Shown: piece after piece, positions 33,229 through 41,784 of the stretch
Position numbering within the stretch: the first letter of the stretch is position 1
How the letters are laid out: each line of letters opens with the position of its first letter
NCBI GenBank assembly: GCA_965216105.1
Contig: OZ244147.1
Span: 2,418,001 to 2,482,000 of the forward strand
Direction: 5' to 3'
Origin: JAALLB01 sp017643495
GTDB taxonomy: Bacteria; Pseudomonadota; Alphaproteobacteria; Rhizobiales; Rhizobiaceae
DNA: 64,000 bases
Notes under the pieces: model-generated
What the model was told of the DNA's origin: nothing
Database searches by the model: none
Seen by the model: the letters and a program-made list of their open reading frames with translations, nothing else
Translations under genes and position numbers: made by a program

Positions 33229-34748
33229 TGGACGGAGACGCACTTCTTAAGGTTCCGGACCGGGATTTGTCCTCAGCGCGGATGAAAGTGGTTCGTGCTG
33301 CCTGGGCTGCGAAATACTATCGCAAGTTCGACCGGACATCCGTTTTGCAGATTGCCGAGGCTGTGGCCAAAGCCGGGCACGAAAAGGCTGCGCATTACGC
33401 CGAATGGGCGGTACGCGAAACCGGATATGGTGTTGTTGAGCACAAGACACTCAAAAACCAGCTCAGCACGCATGACCTGCTCGACTTCTACCGCGATCTG
33501 GATCTGGTCACGCCACGCGTGGATCAAGAACGAAAGGTCATCGAACTGCCAGCGCCCGCTGGAGTTGTCTTTGCCCTGGCCCCGGTCACAAACCCTGTGG
33601 CGACCGTATACTACAAGACAATGCTTGCGATCCTCAGTCGCAACGCCATCGTGCTAAGCCCGCATCCCTTTGCGAAGGAATGTTCAGCGGATGCCGCCCG
33701 ACACCTGGCTGCGGCTGCCGAAGCAGCAGGCGCGCCATCCGGCCTGATCCAATGTGTTGAAGAACCGAGCGTTGCCCTGGTGGAAGACATCATGGCTTCG
33801 GACAAGATAAACGTAATTATGGCAACCGGCGGAAATGCCATGGTGCGGGCGGCCTATTCGTCGGGCAACCCGGCACTTGGCGTTGGGGCGGGCAATGCTG
33901 TGGCTTACGTCGATCCAAGCGCAGACGTAGATGCCGCAGCGCGGTGCCTGGTAGACAGCAAAAGCTTCGACAATTCGATCTTGTGCACGAACGAAAGTAT
34001 CTGCCTTACTCTGGAACAAAACCGCGACAACATGATACGAGCCCTGCGCACGGCAGTAGCGCATATCTGCAGCGCGGAAGAAACCGACAAGTTGCGGAAT
34101 TATCTCTGGACTGAGGGGCGTTTCAACCTGGCTGCAATAGGCAAATCTGCGACCTGGATCGCCAAGGAAGCTGGTTTGCGCACCAACGACGCCGCCAGGA
34201 TTCTGGTGCCTGTGGTCGAACGCCCGGGGCAGGACGATGTACTGTTCAGGGAAAAGCTCTGTCCGGTCCTGACCCTGACCGCAGCTGTTGATTTCGATCA
34301 AGCGGTGACCTTCGCGGCACAGGCTGCGAAACGCGGCGCAGGCCATTCCGCTGCGTTCCATGGGGACGACACGCACCGTCTTGTCCGTTATTCCAGCGCT
34401 GTTCCGGTGAACCGGGTTGTGGTGAACGCGCCATGCAGCCAAGGGGCTGCCGGGTTCGCGACGCACCTGCCCCCATCTTTCATGATCGGAACGGGGTACG
34501 CCGGACGGTCCTCGATCGGGGAAAATGTCGGCCCTCAGCATCTTGTTCACTGGACCAAGATCGCATTTGGACGGGATGTTCCGGCCGACTTGTCCGATCT
34601 GGATTTCGACAGCCTCGCAGAGCGCCCTGCTGTCGCGCAACCAACACCAACGCCCTCCCCTCAAACTGCCCGGGCAGAATTCACGAAAGACGACCTACGC
34701 GCGATGATCCTTGAAGAACTCCGCTCATTGAAAGGGGCGTCAGAATGA
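33228..34748 (+). CDS. Microcompartment CoA-acylating-type aldehyde dehydrogenase with encapsulation peptide
   Basis: The protein is 506 residues from ATG 33228 (seven bases after GGAGG; GTG 33225 is closer). The NAD-binding and catalytic fold is of the PduP/EutE type: PAGVVFALAPVTNPVATVYY, MATGGNAMVRAAYSSGNPAL and the nucleophile Cys in SFDNSILCTNES (about residue 253). After a Pro/Thr-rich linker (QPTPTPSPQT) the C-terminus is a short amphipathic helix (DDLRAMILEELRSLKG), a typical encapsulation peptide for a shell lumen. Likely reaction: propionaldehyde to propionyl-CoA. Overlaps the BMC-T gene by 4 bp. Confidence 0.9.
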   Translation: MDGDALLKVPDRDLSSARMKVVRAAWAAKYYRKFDRTSVLQIAEAVAKAGHEKAAHYAEWAVRETGYGVVEHKTLKNQLSTHDLLDFYRDLDLVTPRVDQERKVIELPAPAGVVFALAPVTNPVATVYYKTMLAILSRNAIVLSPHPFAKECSADAARHLAAAAEAAGAPSGLIQCVEEPSVALVEDIMASDKINVIMATGGNAMVRAAYSSGNPALGVGAGNAVAYVDPSADVDAAARCLVDSKSFDNSILCTNESICLTLEQNRDNMIRALRTAVAHICSAEETDKLRNYLWTEGRFNLAAIGKSATWIAKEAGLRTNDAARILVPVVERPGQDDVLFREKLCPVLTLTAAVDFDQAVTFAAQAAKRGAGHSAAFHGDDTHRLVRYSSAVPVNRVVVNAPCSQGAAGFATHLPPSFMIGTGYAGRSSIGENVGPQHLVHWTKIAFGRDVPADLSDLDFDSLAERPAVAQPTPTPSPQTARAEFTKDDLRAMILEELRSLKGASE

Positions 34749-35356
34749 CAGATCTGCGCGCGTCTATCTTCATTGACCAGCTTCAGCCACAGACACTGGC
34801 CTATACTTCGACCTGGATGCGAGGCACCTTGCCGCGTCTGCGCATGGCCGCGCAGATCGTGGAGATCGCACCGGGGCTCGATATCGAGGTTCTAACCGAT
34901 ATCGTTTTGAAAAGCGCTGAGGTTCGCGCGGGTATGCTGATCGTCGAGCGCCAATTCGGAACGTTGCAATTCCATTCCCATTCCACGGCCGAGGTTCATT
35001 CAGGCGCTGCAGCCATTTTGGAGGCTTTGGGCCAAACGATGGACGATGTCGCCAAACCCAAGATCCTGGCGTCGAAACTGGTCACCAATGTGGATGATCA
35101 GCACGGGTTTCTGATGAATCGCAACAAGTTGGGATCGATGGTGATCGGTGGCGACAGTATCTACCTTTTAGAATGCCAGTCGGCTGCCTATGCCATTCTT
35201 GCCTGTAACGAGGCTGAGAAAGAAGCCGATATCAAAGTTATCGACATGCGGATGATCGGTGCAAATGGCCGCGTCTATCTTGCAGGAACGGAAGCGGATG
35301 TGCGCAACGCGCGCATTGCCGCGGAAAGCGCGTTACGTGATGCAGGGGCAACTTGA
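34745..35356 (+). CDS. BMC-T tandem-domain microcompartment shell protein (first)
   Basis: The protein has 203 residues, twice the size of a single BMC domain. Two BMC folds can be traced (about 1-100 and 101-203). The first has AAQIVEIAPGLDIEVLTDIV and VRAGMLIVERQFGTLQFH; the second has SIYLLECQSAAYAILACNEA and the VIDMRMIGANGRVYLAGTEA stretch. Tandem proteins form pseudohexameric trimers in the shell facets, often with a larger pore. A second tandem protein (36378) resembles it in length and order. It overlaps the genes on both sides. Confidence 0.92.
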   Translation: MTDLRASIFIDQLQPQTLAYTSTWMRGTLPRLRMAAQIVEIAPGLDIEVLTDIVLKSAEVRAGMLIVERQFGTLQFHSHSTAEVHSGAAAILEALGQTMDDVAKPKILASKLVTNVDDQHGFLMNRNKLGSMVIGGDSIYLLECQSAAYAILACNEAEKEADIKVIDMRMIGANGRVYLAGTEADVRNARIAAESALRDAGAT

Positions 35357-35808
35357 TGTCAGGATTACGGGACGAAATTCGCGCGATCCTGCGCGAGGAA
35401 CTGGTTGCGATCTTGGCCGAGCATTCCGGTATGGGAGTGCAGTCCGTGCGCATCGAAACCTCGGACGATCTGAACGTCTTTGCGCGCGATTTGGTCGACC
35501 GGATTTCGGACCCAGCATTCGGTGTCAAGGTCAAAAGCGGAGAAGTGCGTTTCGTACTCGAACGCAGTACGGCACCTGCTCCAAGCACCACACCAACGCC
35601 AAGCATCACGGCTCCGGCGATTCCAGCCAGGATACAGGCTTCTTCCAAGCCCGTGGCGCCTGTACTGGAGAAGAAACTGATTACCGAAACCGATCTGGCC
35701 ACTGTTGCCCCAGGCACCTTGCGCGTGCCGCAAGGCGCGCGGTTGACGCCGTTGGCCAAGGACGAAGCCCGTCGCAAGGGCGTGCGGATCGAAAGGATTG
35801 AGACATGA
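35356..35808 (+). CDS. Microcompartment-associated protein with N-terminal encapsulation-type helix
   Basis: The protein is 150 residues from ATG 35356, one base of which overlaps the BMC-T stop. It begins with an amphipathic helix (GLRDEIRAILREELVAILAE), strikingly like the C-terminal helix of the aldehyde dehydrogenase. A small alpha/beta region follows (VQSVRIETSDDLNVFARDLV), then a long Pro/Thr/Ala linker (about residues 73-100) and a C-terminal RLTPLAKDEARRKGVRIERI tail. The tail resembles short segments found in several BMC accessory proteins. It could recruit or scaffold cargo at the shell. The function is not established. Confidence 0.7.
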   Translation: MSGLRDEIRAILREELVAILAEHSGMGVQSVRIETSDDLNVFARDLVDRISDPAFGVKVKSGEVRFVLERSTAPAPSTTPTPSITAPAIPARIQASSKPVAPVLEKKLITETDLATVAPGTLRVPQGARLTPLAKDEARRKGVRIERIET

Positions 35809-36050
35809 TCAGAGGGCGCGTGAAAGGAAAGGTCTGGTCATCGCGGCATGTTGAGACATTGCCCGGCGGCGCTTTGCTTGAGGTTGAGATCGACGGCGGT
35901 AGCCGACTGATCGCGTTCGACCCGCTTGGCTGCGACACGAACGAAGCGGTTTTGGTCACACAAGGTTCGGTGGCCGCAGCCTATTTCAACGGACGCACCG
36001 CGCCCGTTGATGCTCTCATCATCGGCTCAATCGACGAAAAAACGAAATAA
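35805..36050 (+). CDS. BMC-P pentameric vertex protein (EutN/CcmL family)
   Basis: The protein has 81 residues, the standard length. Features: RGRVKGKVWSSRHVETLPGG at the N-terminus, IAFDPLGCDTNEAVLVTQGS in the middle and DALIIGSIDEK at the C-terminus, all typical of the EutN/CcmL/CsoS4 beta-barrel pentamers that close shell vertices. ATGA overlap with the preceding gene couples translation. Confidence 0.93.
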   Translation: MIRGRVKGKVWSSRHVETLPGGALLEVEIDGGSRLIAFDPLGCDTNEAVLVTQGSVAAAYFNGRTAPVDALIIGSIDEKTK

Positions 36051-36072
36051 TCGGCTCTGGAAAGGAAATCCC

Positions 36073-36351
36073 ATGGCAAATCTGGCAATTGGAATGATCG
36101 AAACGAAAGGCTACGTGCCTGCACTGTCTGCTGCAGACGCAATGGTCAAGGCGGCAAACGTCGAAATCGTGGCGCGTAACGAGGTTGGCGGCGGCCTTGT
36201 CTCGGTCGTCGTCAAGGGCGACGTCGGTGCGGTCAAGGCCGCGACCGAAGCGGGTGCGCAGGCGGCGAGCGCTGTCGGCGATGTCACTGCGGTCCATGTC
36301 ATTCCTCGTCCTCACGCTGACTTGGGCAAGCACTTCGCTGCGGCGAAGTGA
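36073..36351 (+). CDS. BMC-H hexameric shell protein
   Basis: The protein has 92 residues, a canonical single BMC domain: AIGMIETKGYVPALSAADAM, VEIVARNEVGGGLVSVVVKG, DVGAVKAATEAGAQAA and VHVIPRPHADL at the end. It would be the main hexameric tile of the shell facets. It is the only BMC-H gene in the locus. An AAAGGAAA ribosome-binding site precedes the ATG. Confidence 0.96.
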   Translation: MANLAIGMIETKGYVPALSAADAMVKAANVEIVARNEVGGGLVSVVVKGDVGAVKAATEAGAQAASAVGDVTAVHVIPRPHADLGKHFAAAK

Positions 36352-36377
36352 GCAGTGAAGGGTGGCGGTGACAGATC

Positions 36378-37007
36378 ATGACTGAACTACGCGTTTACCT
36401 CCCGATCGCGGATCTTCAGCCGCAATTTGCGGCTTATCTGTCATCGCCGACCCGCGCGCGGGCCTACCCGCCGTTTCGGGGGCAGAATTCCCTGATCATT
36501 GAGGTTGCCCCCGCGCTCAGCATCCACCGGATTGCCGATCTGGCGCTCAAAGAGGCGCCTGAGATGGAACCAGGCATCCTGTTTACCGAACGCCAGTTCG
36601 GATTGCTGGAACTGCATGCAGACAGGATGGAGGACCTAAATGCAGCAGGGAAAGCAATTCTGAAGGGGATCGGAGCAAAGGCCAGTGACCAACTGGCTCC
36701 CAAGGTTCTTTATCATGACATTATTGAGAACCTGTCGGATCAGCATGCAATCATCCTGAACAGGTCTCGCGACGGCTCGATCCTTGTGCCTGGCACGGCA
36801 CTGTTAATCTACGAAATGGCACCAGCCCTTTTTGCTTGTGTCGCTGCAAACGAAGCCGAAAAGGCAGCCCCCGGTGTGACAATCAACGATGTCCAGATGA
36901 TGGGCGCGACCGGGCGCATTTTTATGTCGGGATCGCTGGAAGACATGAGTGTCGCCCGCGACCGCATAACTGAGGTTCTGAAATCAATAGAGGGTCGACA
37001 AGGCTGA
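36378..37007 (+). CDS. BMC-T tandem-domain microcompartment shell protein (second)
   Basis: The protein has 209 residues with two BMC domains. It is homologous throughout to the protein at 34745: NSLIIEVAPALSIHRIADLA and MEPGILFTERQFGLLELHAD in the first half; ALLIYEMAPALFACVAANEA and INDVQMMGATGRIFMSGSLE in the second. Two paralogous tandem shell proteins suggest facets with mixed pores. It follows the BMC-H gene by 26 bp and precedes the importer genes. Confidence 0.92.
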   Translation: MTELRVYLPIADLQPQFAAYLSSPTRARAYPPFRGQNSLIIEVAPALSIHRIADLALKEAPEMEPGILFTERQFGLLELHADRMEDLNAAGKAILKGIGAKASDQLAPKVLYHDIIENLSDQHAIILNRSRDGSILVPGTALLIYEMAPALFACVAANEAEKAAPGVTINDVQMMGATGRIFMSGSLEDMSVARDRITEVLKSIEGRQG

Positions 37008-37043
37008 GATCAGAACACATTCAAACGAAGAGAGGAGTGGGAG

Positions 37044-38177
37044 ATGACACTATCAAGAAGGAACTTTCTGGGCCGTACAGCGGCTCTGGGCGGTGCTGCT
37101 GCACTCGCCCCCCTGGCCGGTCCAGCTTTTGCGAACCGCAACGATCAACTCAACATCCTGTGCTGGGAGGGCTATAATTCCGACGCCATCCTTGATCCGT
37201 TTCGGGCGGCCAATGCAGGGTCTACCGTCCGCGCGGAAAGCGGCACATCTGACCCGGACATGATAAACAAGCTGCGAGCTGGCGAAATCAACGTCTGGGA
37301 CCTGATCAATGTGAACCAACCCTGGGCGCGTGACCAGCTGTATCCCGAGGGTCTGATCAAGCCGCTCAGCAAAGACCGCTTTTTGCCGTTCTTTGACAAC
37401 ATGCTGCCCGAGTTCAAAGACTATCCGCTGGCTTTTGCCGATGACGGTGAACTGATCGGTATGCCGCAGCGCTATGGCCCGTTCAGCTTTGTGGTGAACA
37501 CCGATGTGATCAGCCGCGAGATGGCGGAGGACCAAGGCTGGAACCTGTTTCTCGATCCGAAGATGAAGGATCGATACGGTGTTCTGACTTACGACAACTG
37601 GAACGTGATCCACATGTGCCTGACCGCCGGGCTGAACCCATTCGCTCCGGTCGAGGGTGCAGATCTTGAAACATTCAAGTCTACCGCCGAAGGGATATTT
37701 GGTGGCGCCAAACTGCTGACCGATGATTTGGTCGCAATGAATACCGCGCTGATCAATGGCGAAATTGACGCCTACTTTACCGGCGGCACTTACACGGCTT
37801 CCCCTGCCCGCTATGATGGAGCTACAAACGTCCGTGCGATTACGCCGAATTCAGGCCCTGTCGACGGTAAGGGTGGCGTCGTCTGGATCGAATTGACCTC
37901 GGTTGTGAACAACCCCGATCCAAGCAACCTGGCCGAGGACTTCCTTGAATATGTCCAGAGTGCCGAAGCGTCAAAGACTGTTGCATTCACTGAAGGCACC
38001 TACAATCCGGTCAGCCAGATGGGCAACCCTGAGGTGATGGCACTGTTCGATGCCGAAGAGCTTGATGCGATCCAGATGGACAGCTTGTCCGAAGAGATGT
38101 CCCGGTCGCTCGACTATGAAGTCGTGTCTTCCTACGATGCTTTGATCGACATCTACACACAGGCGCGCCGGTCCTAA
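37044..38177 (+). CDS. PotD/PotF-type ABC substrate-binding protein
   Basis: The protein has 377 residues. A twin-arginine-type signal (SRRNFLGRTAALGGAAALAP) is followed by a family 1/6 binding-protein fold like polyamine receptors: LNILCWEGYNSDAILDPFRA, EINVWDLINVNQPWARDQLY, IDAYFTGGTYTASPARYDGA. It would bind a small amine in the periplasm. Between the shell genes and the kinase/SDR genes, and given the inferred pathway, aminoacetone, aminopropanol or a related amine is the likely ligand (inference). GAGAGGAG precedes the start. Confidence 0.88.
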   Translation: MTLSRRNFLGRTAALGGAAALAPLAGPAFANRNDQLNILCWEGYNSDAILDPFRAANAGSTVRAESGTSDPDMINKLRAGEINVWDLINVNQPWARDQLYPEGLIKPLSKDRFLPFFDNMLPEFKDYPLAFADDGELIGMPQRYGPFSFVVNTDVISREMAEDQGWNLFLDPKMKDRYGVLTYDNWNVIHMCLTAGLNPFAPVEGADLETFKSTAEGIFGGAKLLTDDLVAMNTALINGEIDAYFTGGTYTASPARYDGATNVRAITPNSGPVDGKGGVVWIELTSVVNNPDPSNLAEDFLEYVQSAEASKTVAFTEGTYNPVSQMGNPEVMALFDAEELDAIQMDSLSEEMSRSLDYEVVSSYDALIDIYTQARRS

Positions 38178-38236
38178 GCCGAGCTTGGGTCTGTCGCGTA
38201 TGTGGGTCGCGGCAGACCATATCCGAGAAAGATACA

Positions 38237-39316
38237 ATGGTCTCATCAGATCCGATTTTGCGCCTTGAAGGCGTTGTAAAGAAGTTCGGTGCCTTCACCG
38301 CGTTGCACGGTGTCGATCTGGAGATCCGCGAAGGTGAATTCTTCACCATTGTCGGTCCCTCCGGCAGCGGCAAGTCCACAATGATCCGTTTGCTTGTTGG
38401 CATGGATGAAGTAACCGATGGCGCAATCTGGCTGCGCGACCAGCGCATCGAGGCCATGCCGGCCAATCTGCGGCCGACCTGCATGGTGTTTCAATCCCTG
38501 GCGCTGTTTCCCCATATGAGCGTCGGCCAGAACATCGAATTTCCCTTGAAACTTCGCAAGGTCGCCTCCAGTGCACGCAAAGAGCGCGCCTTGGAGTTGT
38601 TGGACCTGCTACGCCTGCCGCGTGACTATTACGACAAACGCATTTCGCAGTGTTCGGGCGGCGAGAAACAACGCGTCGCTCTTGCACGGGCACTGGCATT
38701 CGACCCCGAGATCCTGTTCTTCGATGAACCGCTTTCAGCGCTGGATTATCGACTACGCAAAACGTTGGAGAAAGAACTCAAGAACCTTCACCAGCGCACT
38801 GGCAAAACATTTGTCTACATCACACACTCGCTTGAAGAGGCCATGGTGATGTCCGACCGGATCGCCATCATGAAAGCAGGCCATTTCGAGCAGATCGCGG
38901 TCGCGGACGAAATTTACGGCCGTCCCGTAAGCCGCTTCGTGGCTGAATTCATGGGTGAGGTGAATCTGTTCGAGGTGACCTCCAGGGATGGCACGACACT
39001 GGAAAGTCCTTGTCTGACTGTGAAGTCCGGAACAATCAACGAAAGCCTTCCGGCAGGCGGCAACGGGCTGTTGATGGTACGACCGGAGTTCATTCGGTTC
39101 TGCGGAGAAGGCGAGAGCCCGGATTACCGGATAAAGGGTCGCCTGCTTGAGGAATATGCTCTGGGTTCGCGTATCCAGTATGAAGTCGAGACGGAGGCAG
39201 GCCAGATTCTGACGGTCGAGAAGCTACGTCAGGACCGCGCCAGCAGCGGCGATATTGGTTCCGAAGTCATGCTGGGCTTTGACGCGGCCCGAACGCATCT
39301 GATCAAGGACACCTGA
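38237..39316 (+). CDS. PotA-type ABC transporter ATP-binding protein
   Basis: The protein has 359 residues. Walker A GPSGSGKST, Q-loop VFQSLALFPHMSV, signature CSGGEKQR (in place of LSGGQ), Walker B ILFFDEPLSAL and switch His YITHSLEEAM are all present. A C-terminal TOBE-like regulatory domain follows (LMVRPEFIRFC; LEEYALGSRIQYEVETEAGQ). It energises the PotBC-type permeases with which it overlaps by 1 bp. Confidence 0.93.
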   Translation: MVSSDPILRLEGVVKKFGAFTALHGVDLEIREGEFFTIVGPSGSGKSTMIRLLVGMDEVTDGAIWLRDQRIEAMPANLRPTCMVFQSLALFPHMSVGQNIEFPLKLRKVASSARKERALELLDLLRLPRDYYDKRISQCSGGEKQRVALARALAFDPEILFFDEPLSALDYRLRKTLEKELKNLHQRTGKTFVYITHSLEEAMVMSDRIAIMKAGHFEQIAVADEIYGRPVSRFVAEFMGEVNLFEVTSRDGTTLESPCLTVKSGTINESLPAGGNGLLMVRPEFIRFCGEGESPDYRIKGRLLEEYALGSRIQYEVETEAGQILTVEKLRQDRASSGDIGSEVMLGFDAARTHLIKDT

Positions 39317-40170
39317 TGCAACAGCTGAACCAAAAACTCGGCTATTTGTCTGCCTTGCCGATGCTGGCAGTCTTTGCCATCGCGCTATTCGCACCACTGG
39401 TCGTGGTTGTATTGTTCTCGATCATGCCATCCAAGGTATTCAGTCTCGCGAATATGCCCGATTTTTCAGCCTATTCCGTGTTTTTTAGCCAAGGATACTA
39501 CAAATCGCTGATCTGGTCGCTTGGCATGGCACTGGCTTCGACCGTGATCCTTTTGGTGATCAGCTGGCCGCTTGCCTATGGCATGGCGAAGGTGTTCAGG
39601 AAATTCACGCTGGTGTTGACCATTGCCGTGGTGATGAGCCTGTTTGTTTCGGAAAACATTCGCTTGTTCGGCTGGGTGCTGACACTGATGAAAGGCGGAC
39701 TGATTGAGGGGCATATCCGCGCCTGGGCCGGCGTCGGCTTTGACAGCCCGCTTTACGGTGTGCCTATCATCATCTTCGGACTGGTTTATGTCTATCTTCC
39801 CTTCATGCTGTTTCCACTGGCTCAGGGCATTTCGATGGTGCCCGATGATGCGCGCCAGGCGGCTGCCGATCTTGGTGCGACACGCTGGCAGATTTTTCGC
39901 CAGATCGACGTACCGCTGGCCGCGCCTGGCATTGTCGTTGGCTGCCTCTTGAGCTTCGTGTTGGCTGCTGGCGCAGTGGCAGAAAGCAAGATCCTCGGCG
40001 GGCAAGCGGTGATCACAATTACCGACGACATCGAAACAGCATTCACTTTTGGGCAGGACTGGCCACTTGGGTCATCGTTGTCTGTCATCCTGATTGTGAT
40101 CATTGGCACACTTGCGCTATTCGGGATCTCTCGTGTTGACCTTGACCAGATCATGGGAAGGAAACGCTGA
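39316..40170 (+). CDS. PotB-type ABC transporter permease
   Basis: The protein has 284 residues with six hydrophobic segments and a binding-protein-dependent permease EAA-like loop near DDARQAAADLGATRWQIFRQ followed by IDVPLAAPGIVVG. First permease subunit of the polyamine-type importer; it overlaps the ATPase gene and the next permease gene by one base each. Confidence 0.92.
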   Translation: MQQLNQKLGYLSALPMLAVFAIALFAPLVVVVLFSIMPSKVFSLANMPDFSAYSVFFSQGYYKSLIWSLGMALASTVILLVISWPLAYGMAKVFRKFTLVLTIAVVMSLFVSENIRLFGWVLTLMKGGLIEGHIRAWAGVGFDSPLYGVPIIIFGLVYVYLPFMLFPLAQGISMVPDDARQAAADLGATRWQIFRQIDVPLAAPGIVVGCLLSFVLAAGAVAESKILGGQAVITITDDIETAFTFGQDWPLGSSLSVILIVIIGTLALFGISRVDLDQIMGRKR

Positions 40171-40979
40171 TGCCCGCCTCACGCTCGACCCGGATTGTCC
40201 TGTTCGTCTATGGTCTATTAGTTATCGGGCTTCTCTATCTGCCCCTCATCTCAGTCGGCTTCGCATCTGTTTCGCGGGCGCGCTACCTGTCCTTCCCGAT
40301 TAAAAAATACTCCTCAAAATGGTACGCGGAGGCACTGGCAAGCGGCACGGTGCGGGATCTCTTGTGGACTTCACTCTCGGTCGCTGTGATCGTGACGATC
40401 CTTTCGGTCGTCATTGCCTTCTTCGGAGCATTGGCCTTCGCCCGTTATGAATGGCGCTATCGCACCACCTTTCAAAAGCTGATCCTGCTACCGATCTTCT
40501 TTCCCCAAACCGTGCTCGGACTGGCGCTTTTGATGTGGTTCAACTCATTGGGCGTGATCCCGTCATGGAAAACCGCAGTTGTGGCGCATCTGGTCTGGAT
40601 TGCACCTATTGCGACGCTGATCGTGGCCATCCGGGCCTACAGTTTTGACCCGGCTCTGGAAGAGGCTGCTCGCGACATGGGGGCAAGCACACCGACAATT
40701 CTAAAGGAGATCACACTGCCGCTGTTGATGCCCGGGCTCATCTCGGCAGGGCTGTTCGCCTTTCTGCTCAGTTGGGGGAATTTTCCGCTTTCACTGTTCA
40801 CAACAGGTGCGGATTCAACCTTGCCGGAATGGCTCTACGCAAAGATGGTTTCGGGCTATTCACCGCTTGTGCCGACATTGGGCATCATGTCCGTCGTCGC
40901 TTCACTGTTCCTAATCCTGGCGGCGTTTGCAATCGCCTGGTTGGTTCAAACCATCCGCGACAGCAAAGCCGCACAGTAA
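40170..40979 (+). CDS. PotC-type ABC transporter permease
   Basis: The protein has 269 residues with six hydrophobic segments and the EAA loop DPALEEAARDMGASTPTILK followed by EITLPLLMPGLISAG. Pairs with the preceding permease to form the channel. The downstream SDR gene begins 22 bp after its stop with its own GGGAGGA site, so the importer genes are embedded in the microcompartment operon. Confidence 0.92.
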   Translation: MPASRSTRIVLFVYGLLVIGLLYLPLISVGFASVSRARYLSFPIKKYSSKWYAEALASGTVRDLLWTSLSVAVIVTILSVVIAFFGALAFARYEWRYRTTFQKLILLPIFFPQTVLGLALLMWFNSLGVIPSWKTAVVAHLVWIAPIATLIVAIRAYSFDPALEEAARDMGASTPTILKEITLPLLMPGLISAGLFAFLLSWGNFPLSLFTTGADSTLPEWLYAKMVSGYSPLVPTLGIMSVVASLFLILAAFAIAWLVQTIRDSKAAQ

Positions 40980-41001
40980 CAATTAGCATCGGGAGGAAAT
41001 C

Positions 41002-41772
41002 ATGCTGACATCACTAAAAGACAAAAGCGTCATCGTCACGGGGGGCTCGAAGGGTATCGGACGCGGAATTGCTACGATCTTTGCCCGTCAAGGCGCGAAA
41101 GTAACAATCGTGGCCCGTAACGAGGCCGAGCTAAAGGCCGCAGCAAAAGAAATCGAGGGCAATGTGCGTTATGCCGTCTGCGACGTGTCCGATTGGGACT
41201 CGGTCAAAACAATGGTAGATGACACTGCAGAGGCACAGGGCGGTGTTGATGTGGTCTGCGCCAACGCCGGCGCCTTTCCACAGACAAAGATCGTCGAGAT
41301 GGACCCATCCGAATGGGATGGCGTGATGGCCACCAACCTGAAATCGTCCTTTCTGTGTGTCAAAGCCTCGATCCCTCATTTCGAGAAGGCAGGCAAAGGC
41401 CGGGTCGTTCTGACCTCTTCCATCACAGGACCGGTAACAGGCTTCCCGGGCTGGTCGCACTATGGCGCTTCGAAGGCCGGGCAGCTTGGTTTCCTCAAGA
41501 CTGCCGCGATGGAACTGTCGCGCTATAATACGACAATCAACGCCGTAATGCCGGGTAATATCTACACCGAAGGCCTGCAGGGTCTGGGGCAGGAATATCT
41601 GGACACCATGGCTGCATCCATCCCGCTGAAGCGTCTGGGTGATGTAGAAGATATCGGTAACGCTGCGCTGTTCTTTGCCTCCGACGAAGCCGCGTATATC
41701 ACCGGCCAGCAAATCGTCGTGGATGGTGGCCAAATCATTCCGGAATCACTCGAAGCACTCGAAGAAATTTGA
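41002..41772 (+). CDS. Short-chain dehydrogenase/reductase, 1-amino-2-propanol dehydrogenase candidate
   Basis: The protein has 256 residues. Classical SDR motifs: TGGSKGIGRG for the cofactor, CANAGAFPQ (NAG), the catalytic Ser in VVLTSSITGP and YGASKAG with Tyr and Lys. The Asp-lacking stretch after the glycine loop (VARNEAELKA) gives Arg at the acidic-residue position, which may favour NADP(H). In the RMM/AAUM pathway the matching SDR interconverts aminoacetone and (S)-1-amino-2-propanol. The role here is inferred from synteny of function, not proven by residues. Strong GGGAGGA site before the ATG. Confidence 0.85.
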   Translation: MLTSLKDKSVIVTGGSKGIGRGIATIFARQGAKVTIVARNEAELKAAAKEIEGNVRYAVCDVSDWDSVKTMVDDTAEAQGGVDVVCANAGAFPQTKIVEMDPSEWDGVMATNLKSSFLCVKASIPHFEKAGKGRVVLTSSITGPVTGFPGWSHYGASKAGQLGFLKTAAMELSRYNTTINAVMPGNIYTEGLQGLGQEYLDTMAASIPLKRLGDVEDIGNAALFFASDEAAYITGQQIVVDGGQIIPESLEALEEI

Positions 41773-41784
41773 GGAGGCATGGCC

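Noticed and set aside
33684..34664. 326-codon minus-strand frame
   Set aside because: Shadow of the aldehyde dehydrogenase; no motifs and no ribosome-binding site.
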